Source: Drosophila pseudoobscura (Eukaryota; Arthropoda; Insecta; Diptera; Drosophilidae). Taken from it: DNA of 64,000 bases. The notes beneath the pieces are model-generated. The model searched no databases and was not told the origin of the DNA. It saw nothing but the letters and a program-made list of their open reading frames with translations. The translations under genes and the position numbers were made by a program. Location: positions 19,530,001 through 19,594,000 of the forward strand of contig NC_046679.1 of NCBI RefSeq assembly GCF_009870125.1, in the 5' to 3' direction. How positions within the stretch are numbered: the first letter of the stretch is position 1; each line of letters begins with the position of its first letter. This document shows positions 13,280 through 25,282 of this stretch, in pieces.

Positions 13280-13823
13280 TTGTATATGAATGACATATGC
13301 TGGACACACAAAAGCGTAGAAGAGAGGCGACCATGTCCCATGTCCCATGTCCATGGCCGTGTCCATTGTGCTCTTGCGAGTGACAGGCCGCCAACCAGAT
13401 CAGATGAAGGCAATGGCGCGGCGCCCTCAATCCTCAGGTCCATTGTTAGGGCCGGACAATGCCAAAAGTGCTCCTTCAGATCCACGTTCAGCCCCACCTC
13501 CAGTTTCACCTGTTCCCGTGACAATTTGATGTCAATCTGCTCCATGCGAAATTTTTCGTTGCCATCGACATCGTCATCGCTGATTTTTCACGCCTACTTC
13601 AGCGCCTATTCGATCCCATTCAGAAGCAGTGTACCCTCCCATGCAAATGACTTTTGTTGTGCTTCTCCCTCGTGGATTGGTGCCAACTTCCTTTGTGGCA
13701 GATGCTCCCACAGCTGCTTGAGCTTTGCCGTTGATGAAGATAGACATCCAGCATGCCACATATGCTGCCAAGCCTTCCAAACCGTTCTGGATGCTTCACT
13801 GCTACCTTATCAATAAAGCTCAA
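13280..13823 (-). pseudogene. Possible decayed protein-coding sequence, family not recognised
   Basis: Read on the minus strand, this segment has coding-like codon use in at least two frames separated by stops. One piece (about 13600-13360) runs SDDDVDGNEKF...MEQIDIKLS then EQVKLEVGLNVDLKEHF, with many GTG/CTG/AAG/GAG codons. An upstream piece (about 13725-13605) includes LKQLWEHLPQRKLAP and FAWEGTLLLNGIE before a TAG. Joining them would need frameshifts, and no complete gene with start, splice sites and stop could be built. I do not recognise the family. The composition is more GC-rich than the AT-rich block next to it. It may be a degraded exon set, a lineage-specific gene with an intron I cannot place, or chance. 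The frames are seen; the decay is inferred. Confidence 0.3.
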
Positions 13824-13896
13824 GTGCCGCTAATTGTGTCAAAGGTTCGATCCGGTGGCTGGGCGATAAAGATTTGGGGCTGTGTTTTCGGCAGTC

Positions 13897-13933
13897 TATA
13901 AAAGAGACAGCCAGCTGCCGAACTACTTCAGTT
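13897..13933 (+). promoter_or_regulatory. TATA box and initiator of first small-peptide gene
   Basis: TATAAAAG (13897-13904) is followed by the arthropod initiator TCAGTT (13928-13933), whose A (13930) lies 33 bp from the first T of the TATA box. That is the standard Drosophila core promoter geometry. A short leader exon follows, ending at 13961 with the donor GTAAGT. Confidence 0.75.
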
Positions 13934-14144
13934 TGCTCATCTACAAAGCGAAGACAACTAAGTAAGTGATGGAGGAGGAATTGCAGCTTTGAACAGGATT
14001 AAAAAAAATGCTTATCTGGCAGATTCTTTAGAAATTCCATATCCGAGTCAGCTCTTAATAGTTTCCAGAACTTAATTTATATTAAATACTGAATACTGAT
14101 TAATGAACATTTTTCTTTAATTTTGTGTTGCAGCTTTTATCGAA

Positions 14145-14333
14145 ATGAACTTCTCCTGGCTCGCAGTCTTCATTCTGGCCATCATAGCTGTGGCTGTTTC
14201 GGCCAAGCCTCAATGCCCCGCACCATTCAAGAATGAGGGCAACAAGTGCATAACTAGCCGTACCATCCGCGGCGAATGCCCACACAATTCCGAATACAAA
14301 CCCAGTATCAACAAGTGTGTCTACAAGTCCTAA
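14145..14333 (+). CDS. Small secreted cationic four-cysteine peptide, copy 1
   Basis: A 62-residue protein with a signal peptide (hydrophobic residues about 5-18, likely cleavage after SA at 19-20). The mature region is short and basic, with cysteines at 24, 35, 45 and 58. CP pairs occur at 24-25 and 45-46, and the C-terminus carries INKCV. The transcript probably starts at 13930. It carries a 172-nt intron in the leader (13962-14133, GTAAGT to TTGCAG), so the second exon opens 11 nt before the ATG. The start context CGAAATG is acceptable. Overlapping AATAAA signals follow at 14368-14379. The next gene downstream encodes a paralogue with the same cysteine positions. Two disulfides and an extracellular role (reproductive, immune or gut) are inferred. 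I cannot name the family, and secreted peptides of this size diverge quickly. Confidence 0.88.
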   Translation: MNFSWLAVFILAIIAVAVSAKPQCPAPFKNEGNKCITSRTIRGECPHNSEYKPSINKCVYKS

Positions 14334-14367
14334 ACAAAATGCAGTAACATCTAATCTGGCAAAATCG

Positions 14368-14379
14368 AATAAAAATAAA
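14368..14379 (+). terminator. Polyadenylation signal of peptide gene 1
   Basis: Two adjacent AATAAA hexamers lie 35-46 nt after the stop codon. They precede the TATA box of the next gene by about 130 bp, which supports two separate transcription units rather than one dicistronic RNA. Confidence 0.7.
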
Positions 14380-14510
14380 CTAAGAGAAACTTAAAAAACA
14401 AAATTTTTGTGTTGTTTTGCTGCCGTTCGGCGTTATCAGTGAGTCGTGTCAGATGACCATAACTGGACCGAGGTCGAATCTGTGTAATCAAAAGTCTAGT
14501 GCATTTGTTC

Positions 14511-14518
14511 TATATAAG
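14511..14518 (+). promoter_or_regulatory. TATA box of second small-peptide gene
   Basis: TATATAAG lies 60 bp upstream of a consensus donor (GAG|GTGAGT at 14571). The initiator is not clear: TCAGTT at 14556 sits about 47 bp from the TATA, further than usual. The exact start site is therefore undecided. The position fits a compact leader exon ending at 14570. Confidence 0.55.
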
Positions 14519-14654
14519 ATCCGTTTCAGCTGCACTCCCACAAATAGTTGCATTTTCAGTTTTGTCTGAGGTGAGTCGAGGCGTTGGTGTTTTGTTTGCG
14601 GTGTCTAAAGTGTTTACTTTGTGTGTAGAAAAGCGGAAGCTATCATCCATCATC

Positions 14655-14840
14655 ATGCTCTTGAAATGCACTTGGCTACTGCTCCTGCTGTTGTCCCTGA
14701 TGGCCGGTGCCTGGGCCAGCAGCTGTCCCTCGGGCTTCAGCGCTGAGAGCGATCGGTGTGTCAAGGAGCGACCCATCCACGGCACCTGTCCCCCGGGGTC
14801 CACCTACTTGCTCAACATCAATAAATGTGTGCATGCCTAG
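14655..14840 (+). CDS. Small secreted four-cysteine peptide, copy 2
   Basis: A 61-residue protein with a leucine-rich signal peptide (residues about 6-19, likely cleavage after WA at 20-21). The mature region has cysteines at 24, 35, 45 and 58, exactly as in the upstream copy. Shared residues include CP at 24-25, F28, E31, R39, I41, G43, CP at 45-46, S49, Y51 and INKCV at 55-59. An in-frame extension reaches upstream to 14499, but it runs through a 58-nt leader intron (14571-14628, GTGAGT to GTGTAG), so the ATG at 14655 is preferred. An extra Cys5 lies inside the signal peptide. No clear AATAAA follows; AATATA near 14896 is a possible variant signal. The net charge of the mature peptide is much lower than in copy 1, suggesting divergence after duplication. 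The function is unknown. Confidence 0.85.
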   Translation: MLLKCTWLLLLLLSLMAGAWASSCPSGFSAESDRCVKERPIHGTCPPGSTYLLNINKCVHA

Positions 14841-14899
14841 GGCCGTCATTGAAAGGATTCTTACAATTGTTATTGTTATTATCAATGTGAACATGAATA

Positions 14900-17800
14900 T
14901 ATCTGCAAAAATGTGAAATAGTTTTTGGTGTATTTTGTGGATTTTGAGTATATCTTGTGAATGCGGTCACACAGCTCCAGTCTCCAGTCCGTTTTGCTTC
15001 CTAGTTTCGACTTCAACGCTTGCCTTTAAGCCAAAACCGAGCATCGAATCAACTTCATTTTTGAGCCAATTATATTTGGCATGGGAAGTTCAACAAGTGT
15101 TAAAGACCAAATCTGCTGATGGTCGGTTGAAGGCTGAACGCTGATGGTTGCTGGTGATGTGATGATGATGATGGTGAATGACGTCGTCGCCAGGCGCGCA
15201 CGTTGGCCATTAGTTTATTACCATGTAATTGACTCAACGCTTGTCAGTCGCCGTCGGTGACGATGGCTTCTGCGCGGCTTTAATGTGCCTGCATTTAATG
15301 CCGAAACCAGCGCCGACATCAACACCAGAAATCCCAACAACGACAGCCCATCAAAGTCAAAGCGGTCTGTCTGTCCGGCTGGCGTGATTAGCTGGAATGG
15401 CCCGACTGCACCTTTGGCCTGGCCCCCCCTTATCATGGCTTCGAATAGCCCAGAGTTTCGTAAGCTCAGATCGGGGATTGAATCGTCTCAGAGCCTAACA
15501 CACGGCCTGCTATAAAATTCATTAAAAACTTTGCCTGACCGCCTCAAAATGCCCAAAAAATATATGAGGGAGAAGAGTGTAAGAAATAAAAAGAAGAAAA
15601 CATTTAACTGTGGAAAAACTTTGGCAAGTCCAAGCTGTCGACAGGATGTGCAGCAAACCCAATTGCATATGCCAATGTTGCAAAGTTTTCCCCCAGCAAA
15701 ATGTCCCACGCCACACACCAGTGATGACAGCCTCAACAGCTTTAAGTTAAGGTTAGGGAAAGTTAAGGTTAAGTGGGTGGATATATGTTTTGGTATTGAA
15801 AAGAATTTTTCAAGAAATAATTATTTATTTATTTTTTGATTAGCACAGAAGACGAAAGAAAGAAAACAGCTTACAAATTGGAGAATTTCAAATAGCCTCT
15901 TGAATTAATGTACATTTTTGTGCCTGCAAAAAATTCAAAGGTCTGTGGCAAAAAATTGAAACTGGTTTTCAGCTTGTAAAATAATTGTGGCTGGCAGATT
16001 CTGAAAAAGATATTGATTTGACTTAAGCTCTTTTCAGGTGTCTTTTGTGCCTTAAAGAAAAGCCAAACTCTCATCACTGGCTACCGCGTAGCCTCCGTAA
16101 ACTAAACGTCCTTGTCACTGGGGCTTGTAAATTTCTATGACTTGCATAAAAAAGGGCTCCCCAGAACGCCTTCCGCTGCTCTGGGTTTCCTTTTTGGTCT
16201 AAAAGTTTCCTGTCGCAAAAGTCGGCCATCGGACAGCGGACAGCGGAATACAGAGGACTATGGACGGGCAGGAAATAAGGAAATGTTTTCAGTCGTATTT
16301 GCTGCCTTAGCAGCGACATTTATCAGTCAGTTGTTGCAATGTCCATTGGGGGTGGCAGGTGGCAGGATGGCGCATGGTGCCTTGTTGGACAATTTTCAAA
16401 AGGAGTCTCAAGTGGCTGCCGCCCGGAGCCTTGCAGCTGACAGCAATCGTTGCAGTTTGTTGCAGGAGCCGCATGTTCGTTGTACGAATATTCTGGTATC
16501 TTGGTAGCCCGGTCTCTGGGCTCTGGCAACGGCAAAGTTCCGTTCCTTCTGCAAACTCACGCGTAAATATGATGAACGTAAGCAGTAAAGTTCTGGCCAA
16601 CTGATAGCCAAACGTTCTTACTTGGCCATCTTATAAACACAAGCTGGCCCTAAAAAAACTTTACCCCAGGTCGGTCGAGGCGGACGGGCTGGGGACTTCT
16701 CTGGTGACGGCTCAACTTTATGGAGGCCACATAGTTGCGGCTTGGCTGCATTTCAAGAATACTGCATCGCTCCCTCAACTCCTTCCTCCATCCGTTTCCT
16801 TATCTCGTTTGGGGCATTGTCCTGACCATTCCACCTCCATGCCGGACCCGGACCCCAATTCCTCTCCAGCTAAAAATGAAAGTGTGGCCATAATTTTTGC
16901 ACTTCTCTGGTGCCTGGTGCCTTGTGCCTTGTGCCTGGTGTGTGTTGCTGTTGTGTCCGGGTTACTGGGCTTCGGCCCAAAACTTTTCCGTTATTGATGC
17001 TGTCCAACCAGAGTGCTGACGAGGCTCACCAAAGGCGCTTCGAGGCTACTTGGGAAATAGTTTAAATGCACACTTAAAGGATTTTTACGACGTCAACGCT
17101 CCGCTCCGTAATTGTTCGGCGTATGGAGTGATAATGGATGCAAAGGCACAGGAAACTGTAATTAAATCTACGACTACTTACACTAGTATGCAAATTGTTG
17201 GGGCATTGTCTTAAGTGAGCGATTGGTAACAGTTGGAACAGGAATTTTATGCAGATTTGTCTGTGAATCGAAAAGGTGTAGCTGCAATTTGGGCAAGACT
17301 TCTACACGGAATCTAAATGGAGAGTTTTAATCTAAAAAAAAACTAGGAGGCAAGTCCCCTGCACACTCGCTTATATTGTGTGCCGATATGAGTACTATAT
17401 CGGACGAGGACAAAACATTTTTATATAATATAGAGATATTTTAGTGATAAATCCCAAGTCCTGTCGGCCAGTGTCTTACACATCTTCGTAGTCTGCTCGA
17501 GAGTTATAACTAAGTAGTGCTTTATGCCTTTGGGTCATGTTTGTCTGCCTCGTCGTGTGCGTGCTCTCAACTTTTATCCGAAAACTAAAAACAAGATGGC
17601 GGTCGCTGTCTGCCCCAGTATGCGTGTGTGAGTATTTGTGTGCCCCATAGGCACAAAAACTTTAATTTGAGTTATTTGCATGAGTAGTACTCGTACTCGC
17701 AGTTGAAATTATATTATAATTTTACCACCCGAGCAAAAACAAAAACTTTATCAGGCGTCACACAGACACATCATAGATGGGAGGAGAGTTCCCCCTATCG

Positions 17801-20800
17801 AAACGCTCTCATGCTCTATTTATCTGCCTGAAATGCTTTTAATGTGAAACTTCAAACCGTAAAACGAAAACTAAATCGGTAGCTGGAACATATGCTCCAT
17901 GAATGCAAAAACGATGTCTATGCATGTGGCTCCCTCTCTGTCTCTCCCTTTGTCTGGCGGTTGGTGTTTGAATATGAATATTACCATGTGTGTGGTTTGT
18001 GGGCCAAAGTTTTGGTAGCCGAAAAACAACAAAAGCAAATGCAAAAGCGAGCATGCAAATTCCACCAACTTCGCGACGCAAAATGTTCGCTTAGTTCCAG
18101 AAACCGATGAATATTGAAACGATGCATTTCCCCCCACACCTGAAAGGAGTACCCACAACATATTGGACTGTCAGCAGCTGGCCATTTGACAGCTTGTAAG
18201 TCGACACAGGAGGATGTTGTGCGTTTGGGAAACATTAGCATGTGGATGTTAGAAAAATTTCATTATTTTATTTATATCTATCACATAAAATGATCACTAT
18301 ATTACGAGTATCACTATCACCAATACCCTTTTATTATTTTTATTTCTTTAATAAATGTAATATACCCAGAGAAAAAACCATAAAGAAGTACGAATATTTA
18401 TACTTACATATGTATATACATATATATATTACCCATTTAATATAATATAATTATTTTAAAGTGCTTTATATTTAGATTAAATATTGGTCTCATCAAAAGA
18501 CATTTTATATTTAAATCAAAGTACATTTTATTTAATTTCACTATGGTTTTATGTAAAAACCGTATATAGAATTATATATGGGTGTGCTTCTTTTTGCTAT
18601 GCCATTGTTCTCTCGTTCAGGGCGTATTTTTTTCTTTTATTCCCTTAAGTCATTTTGGTTATTAAGGGTTGTTAAATGCTCTTTTCGAGCCTTAGCTTTC
18701 AATGGGAGTGAGAGAAAATTAACAATAAAAAGTCAAAGCTAAGAAGTAGCCCATCTGAAGTACACAATTAAATCTGTTTAAAATTGTGTCTTATCTGGCT
18801 TAACCCTTGATTTTCCTCAATTATCTGAAGTCTGCCCTGAAGGCTCCTCGCAAAGCTAGACGACTTTGTCCGGGCAATTACATAATGTCATAATTGACTA
18901 ACGGTAAGCTGCGCCAACTTATGTGCTGACAGCGTGCAGGATTGTGTCCTCCTGTGTCCCTGTCCAAGGTTATCGCGACAGTTAAAGCGACAATATCGCA
19001 TCTGACTGGACTACAGACCCATACCCAGACCCCGACCCGACCCTAATCCAGCAAATCACCAGCAGCTGTTTTTTAATTGCTTTTCTGTTATTTTATTATT
19101 GCTGCAGTTTGCTGCACTTCAAATTTATCCCACTTCCACCTACCCTCTGACTCTTTGCTTTTCTCCGTCTGACTGTTTCTCTTCGTCTCTCGTCCACCCC
19201 CCCTTTTTTCCTGCACACTTCTATAGAAACTTATTTTGGCTTAAGTTTTTATCTTTATTTCTTGCTTGCGGATTAAAAAACAAATACGATGGAGGAGGAG
19301 GAAAAAAAAATAGTGAACGAGCGCCAAGTCAAGGCGAAAAGTAAAAGTTTTTATTTGCTGTGACAAATTTTTGAGCAGATAAAGCGCGGGAAAGTTCTGT
19401 TTCTGTGCAGTGGTTTCGGCATGCACGTCCCGAACCAGGGGACTCCTGCCAATCCCCTGAACTGGCTTCACCTTCGAGGCTGCAGCGTTCGGAGCAGCGT
19501 TAGCCGTAAATTAAGAAATTTTTTGGCAGAACTAATGTTCCGCATTAGTCAAATGTCAAAATTGTTTGGCGCGGAGCTGCCGGAGGTGGGTCTTCGGGTC
19601 TAGGGTCTCAAAAACAATTTCAAAAGAAGTCGAAACTCGAGAAATGGTGTACACTGGAGAGCAGGTTAAGGTGCCAGTGGATGTAGGGCCAAAGAAGGAA
19701 CAAGTTATCGATGGCAATTCGAAAAATTACTTCAGAGAATGCCAGAGCGTTTACATTTTCAAATACCCTGTTGTTTAGTGAGATTTTTTGGGACAGGTAC
19801 GAGGTCTAGGGCGGACGCTTCAATAATTCCCTTTCGGCTTTGGCTCATTTGGGCCGCATTGCGCATACGCCTCGCTGCCCGTCCCCCGCAACAAATGCCA
19901 TGCTAGCCCCGGAAGTAATCGTATATTTGCAATTGAAAAATCCACCGTGACAGGCAGGCAGCAACAACCACAAAACGTCATGAGTTATGAGCCGTGGCAT
20001 CGTGTTGGCTTTGTCATTTGGCTAATTGTGGCTCTGGGCAGCTATTAATGCAATATTTTCTATTTGCCGCTCTTTTGCAGCCCACTCTTTTGCCCCTGCT
20101 GCCACACATGTCAGACATAAATTTGTTGCAATTAATTAAGACCGCAACTATCATTTTCCACGGCAGTCGGAAAATAGAAACATCACCGCAGCAGCGCCCT
20201 CGGGCGGCCAGTTTGTGTTCGATTTGGTTTTCCGTTTGACACTTGATTTATATTACACTAATTGATTTATTGACAGATTCTCTCTTGGCCACGTCTGCAG
20301 TTTGTCGCCTCGCTGCGGCCTTTTAAGGCGCCACCTTTTATACAATACGAATGTATGTATGTGCATGCCTTGCCTCGGTCCTTATTTGATTAACGTTCGA
20401 TTTTCACAATTTATGAAACTTCATTAAAGAGCGCGAAACGCGCGCCGCCGTCCCCGTCGTCCCTGCCACAAATGCGGGCTGCACGTGCAGCATGCGAAAA
20501 ATGTTAATAAAGTTTTTCCCTCTTGCTGTATTCCACCTTCACCTCAAACACTCCACGCCCCTCCTCCCTCCAGTCACCCCTCGTCGTCTCTCCAGCACGC
20601 ACTTGCCGTCCGTGTTGGCGTCGCCATCTTCATCATTGCCGCCATTTTTCATCCGAAATTGAATTCATTTGGTCCGTATGTGTGTGTGTATGTCTCTCTT
20701 TCCCTCTCTCTTCCTTTCTTTTTGCGTACGTGCTGCCTTGTATTTTATTTATGTTTTAATTTTGATTATTTTTATGAATTTGCCTGCGGATATTTGAATT

Positions 20801-23800
20801 TTATTGAGTACTAGTTTGCCCGTATGGAATATCATATTTATTTCTGTATCTAATGGCAACATTTCTATAATGCAAATAATGGCTAAATCTACTTTCAAAT
20901 TTAATAAAAATTCGCGCTAATCGAAGCAATAAATCAAATACAATCCCCTCAATATAAATTCAAATTAAAGTCAGTGAATAATTTTGTGGATTAAAAATAA
21001 ATATGAATTTGTGGAATGATGCAAAATAATCAAATAATAATTGAATATTATTAACCGGGTTTCCTCAAGACTAAATTACAATTTATCTATATATGATTGA
21101 AAGAAATGTAATTAATTTAAATGAAACTATATTAAACATAGAAGCTGGATTCTGTCATTTAGTAAATAATAAATTAAGTATAAATAATATATATTATATA
21201 ATTATAACGTAATAAATTTGGACTGCCTGGAACTGTCTCTTAACCGAGAATGCAAGTGATTTTACCAAAGAGCAACTCCAAGTACACAGAGTTTTAACAC
21301 AGTATCTAACCATCAAATACTGTCAGTTCCGTGTCACCTTTCCCTCAATTAAGACCGATGATCCCACTGGCTTAGTGACTGGCCACGCCTTCTGTTTTCC
21401 TTTTTCCAAGTGGGAGCCCAAGAGGCTGTGATGCAACTGCAGCTGCCCGTCCATTTTGTGTGTGTGTGTAAGCTACATTTCAAAATGCCAGTTGGGATTA
21501 TTTAAATTGCAGATTTTTCTCATTGAATTTGTCGAAATACTTTGGGTGTATAATTTATTTTTGCTTCTGTCCGACTACCGCACACACAATGCCGTTGCTG
21601 CCGAAAAATTGCATAAAATTTACAACAAAAAGTGTAGTTTTGTTTTTTATTTTTTGGTGGTTTTTATATATATATTTGTTTGTTGTTTTTTTCGTTGGCC
21701 TGTCAACTTTGCCTATGCATGCCTGAGAGCCTGTCTGTCATCCAACAAGCAGCGAAAAAAAAGAGTTTTGTGTCGGCTGCATTTGTCAGAAATGTCGTAC
21801 GATTGTCAAGCAGACGACACAAGATGCTAGGATGCCCAGGCATCTTGTGGGGCCAAAGAAATAGGATTTTTATCGCTTACTCTGTGGCTAAACGAACTCA
21901 ACTTTTTCGGCAAACTTTTGTTCCAGCTTCGAGTTTATGCAACCCCAAAGCGAATCGTAAACGAAAATGAAAATTCACCAGCATTTGCATAAAGGAAAGG
22001 TAAGCAAATGTAAGCGAGTGACAGACAAACGAGCCTACACCTCACCAGGGCCACTGAGCGACTGCCAGAGACACGCCTCTCTGCCGGAGCTCCCTCCAAT
22101 GACGGACCGACCGACTGGCCATTCGATGGCCAAAAAGTTTATTTAGCCAACATTTGGCAGCACCGCTGCTGCGTTTCTCCCTCTATAGATACTCGTTCTG
22201 CTCGCTCGTACTTTTTCCTGCTAAACGTTTTCGAATTGACATTTTGACATTTTGGCATAGCAAATTTTGCCTCAGTCTCAGTCAGCCCCCGGGGCTGGGC
22301 CTGGAACTGGGACCAAGCCAGGAAGCTTGAATGCTGCTGGATCTGGTGACAGCTGAACAGGCGCATTGATGGGAGGACAGCAGCTCCGGGCAGGAAGCTA
22401 CCAGGAGACAGAAATTATTTACATACTGCTGTGTCAGTTGTCGGACATTAAAGCTGATCCCAAAATGTGTATAAGGTAGTGAAAGATACTCCAGATACTC
22501 CATTATACAGTTAACTAGAGGAGGTATGAACTTTAGGCTTGTAACATCATTAAGTCATGTGAGAAATGGAGACAACTGTACTGTGCCGTACACGTACGTG
22601 ATTCAGTTGCTGGCATTGCCCAAAATTAGCATTTTAAACACCTCTTACTTTTGGCCAAATGATGTGGCGCATATGGGAAAAAACGAAACCAAGAGCGACA
22701 CTGCAGCCTCTTGGCGATTCTACCGTTCGTCCTGCCATCTGCCTGCCACACGACGCGTGTGGTGTGCTGCCGTTTATGGTCAGTCAAGTCGGCAACATTT
22801 TGGCTATCAGCAGACAACCAAATCGAAATCGAAGGCGACTGATTTTTGGCTTCCTCACTTTATATGGCCAGGCAGAAACTTTCAATTAACACAAGTCGCA
22901 TCCTCAGCTGCACAGCCCAAAACGTTTTTCACGCTCCATGACCAAGTTTGGGCCGCTCAAAAGCCATCGTCAACTTCCAGCGCTGCGACGGCCAGAGAGC
23001 AATGCCAAGCGATTGGCCATTAATTGCCGGACGGTACAGGATTTGTGCTGCCGCCGCGGCGTTTATTAACACCAAATTAATCAAAACAAGCGTTTGACAG
23101 CTGAGTGATTTGTGCCTGCCTGGCTCTGGGCCCAGCCCCAGCCCCAGTCCAAGTCCGTCGTCCGAGCCGTGAATTAAACTCTGGCGCCACCGTTGGATTT
23201 TTCTAATTATGTCGTGGCCACAGCCCCAGCCACAGCCACAGCCCCATTCCGGGTCCCACTCCCACTTGTCGCACACACTCGTTTATGGCCAGGCAGAAAT
23301 CTCGTTAAAGACCAAACTCAAATCGGGTTCGAAGTTTGTCGGCCATTTGCCTTTGATCTTCGGCAAAGTCTCTGTGGAAGTCTCTTATAAACGCGTGCCG
23401 CCGGCTAAGAGCAACATTTTGCTGCCTGCCCCTCGATCGAGGGGCTTTGTACAGCTTTGTAGCTGTAGCTGTATTTGTATCTGTATCTGTCTTGCCACAT
23501 TAGAAGGCGTCACGCCCATAAATCTTCAGTGGTAAATTGAAAGCGCTGATTGAGTAAATGAATAACTGAGTGAGTGATTGAATGGGTGAGTGGAGAGCTG
23601 AAGAGCGATGCATGTGATTAAAAAAGCGCTGCCATAATTTGGCTTTAATTGGCTTGACGCGTCGCGTGCTGCGGCTGCCGTTGCTGAAACTGCCACTGCC
23701 GACGCCAGGAACGGAACTCGGTGGGTGTTGTGTGCCACATATTAAGCAAACATGAGCATAATGGCAATTTATACTGGCACACACACAAACACACGCACTC

Positions 23801-25180
23801 ACACCGACGACTCGTCAGCACACATACACAGAGTCGCAATTAACATGACATGTTGTACGCGTCGCCTTGATTGGGATTGAGGACTGTGGATGGGAGGCAG
23901 GTTGGAGGCAATCTCGCGGCTTCAGGATACACGGCGATTGCATTAACCACAAAACTCCGTTCGATGCTGCAGGTGAAAAGAAACAGCCAACTGAGAGTAG
24001 GACAGACCAATAGAATACCCTATGAAGAGGAGGTTTACTGAAATATGCGAGAGTTTATTCTATGGCTTACAGATTACAGAGAGGACTTGTGACGAATAAA
24101 AAAGAAACCAGAGAAACGGCTATGCTATATCTGCAATTAATAATTTCACCCTAGCCATGGAAATTGTATAATTACTAATAATACGAGTACGACCTCCACA
24201 AAATTCCCCTATGATTAATGAAGATATGTCCTTACCACAACCCAGACAGATATGCCCTCTGCTGCCACTTGGATTGCTTAAAAATTCTGTGCGTGACAAC
24301 GGGAAGGAGCCACTGCTTAGAGCCACAGAAGGCGAGGCTATAACTTAGTGACTGCTTTAATTTTAATTATTGCGATTTGCCCCTAACTTCCCCAGAGCCA
24401 GGCCGAGAGAGTCTGACTAATTTGCCAACAACATGACACCGACTTGAGCGGCTCTGAACTGCTTGATTAAGTCGAGGCACTCAAACCGCGGTTGTTGGTG
24501 TTGTTGTTGCCGTTGCTGCCGTTTTTGCTGGTGGTGCCGCTGTTCGTTGCCGTTGCACATGGTCGTCGTTTTGGTTTTTGGCATGCGCTGGCGTTAATTA
24601 AGCTGCAGCTAAGAGCTGCGTAGCAGAGAAATGCAGCTGCGTGTCGCTCGGTCGTCTGGTAATCTCCGCGGATTAAGCCGACACTCTGGCACAGGCAAGA
24701 GGCACATGTTGTCGTCGTCGTCGTCGCTGGGACCAAACCGTCGTCCGCTGCTCTTTTGCAGGCTTGTTAACAATATTTCGACTTGTTCGCCGACTGACGA
24801 GCGGGCATCAAACACGCGGCCTGCGGCCAACTGTCAGCCACCAAAAGTCACAGCGGAGCACTTAAACTATCCCAGTGACAGGGACAGGGCAGGTTTTGTT
24901 AAATGAATGCAAAATGCTCTACATACACTCGTATGAGCGGTAACACAGCGAAAAAAACCCATACATTGCTGAAATAAATGCATCAGTTTCCTTTAGTATG
25001 AACCATATTTTTCCTTATGGGTGTACTATTGGGTGAAAAATCCTATTGAATTGTATTTATGAATCCAACAGCTAGGTTGTGGTTCATTATTGTGGCTTAT
25101 ATTATATTGAGGAAAATCAATTTCAGTATAATGGTAATTTTCTATAAGAAATAAAAAATATCCCATTTTCATCAGAAAAG
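14900..25180. other. Non-coding stretch, no gene supported
   Basis: About 10 kb without a convincing exon. Longer frames such as 22526-23023 (plus) or 16112-16507 (plus) lack domains, splice context and a coding-like composition. AT-rich blocks occur near 18250-18560 and 20810-21235. A GTC trinucleotide run lies near 24711-24726. Minus-strand TATAAAAGG at 20329-20336 has no initiator at the right distance. The stretch is probably intergenic or intronic. Confidence 0.5.
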
Positions 25181-25181
25181 T

Positions 25182-25187
25182 TTTATT
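25182..25187 (-). terminator. Polyadenylation signal of aldolase paralogue
   Basis: AATAAA on the minus strand, about 96 nt past the stop codon of the aldolase gene. This is the first such hexamer downstream of it. Confidence 0.65.
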
Positions 25188-25282
25188 TTAATCTATATTT
25201 AAAGAGGATTTTCCTAATATCGAATTCCGTTTGCATTTTTGTGTATACCTAACCATTTTATGGAGTCGCACTTGATGTTCAC

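Noticed and set aside
13842..13853. GGTTCGATCCG resembling a tRNA B box
   Set aside because: It is one base short of the GGTTCRANNCC consensus. No A box, acceptor stem or anticodon arm could be folded around it.
14499..14654. Upstream extension of the second peptide ORF
   Set aside because: It would read through the TATA box, leader and a 58-nt intron. The ATG at 14655 gives a proper signal peptide matching the paralogue.
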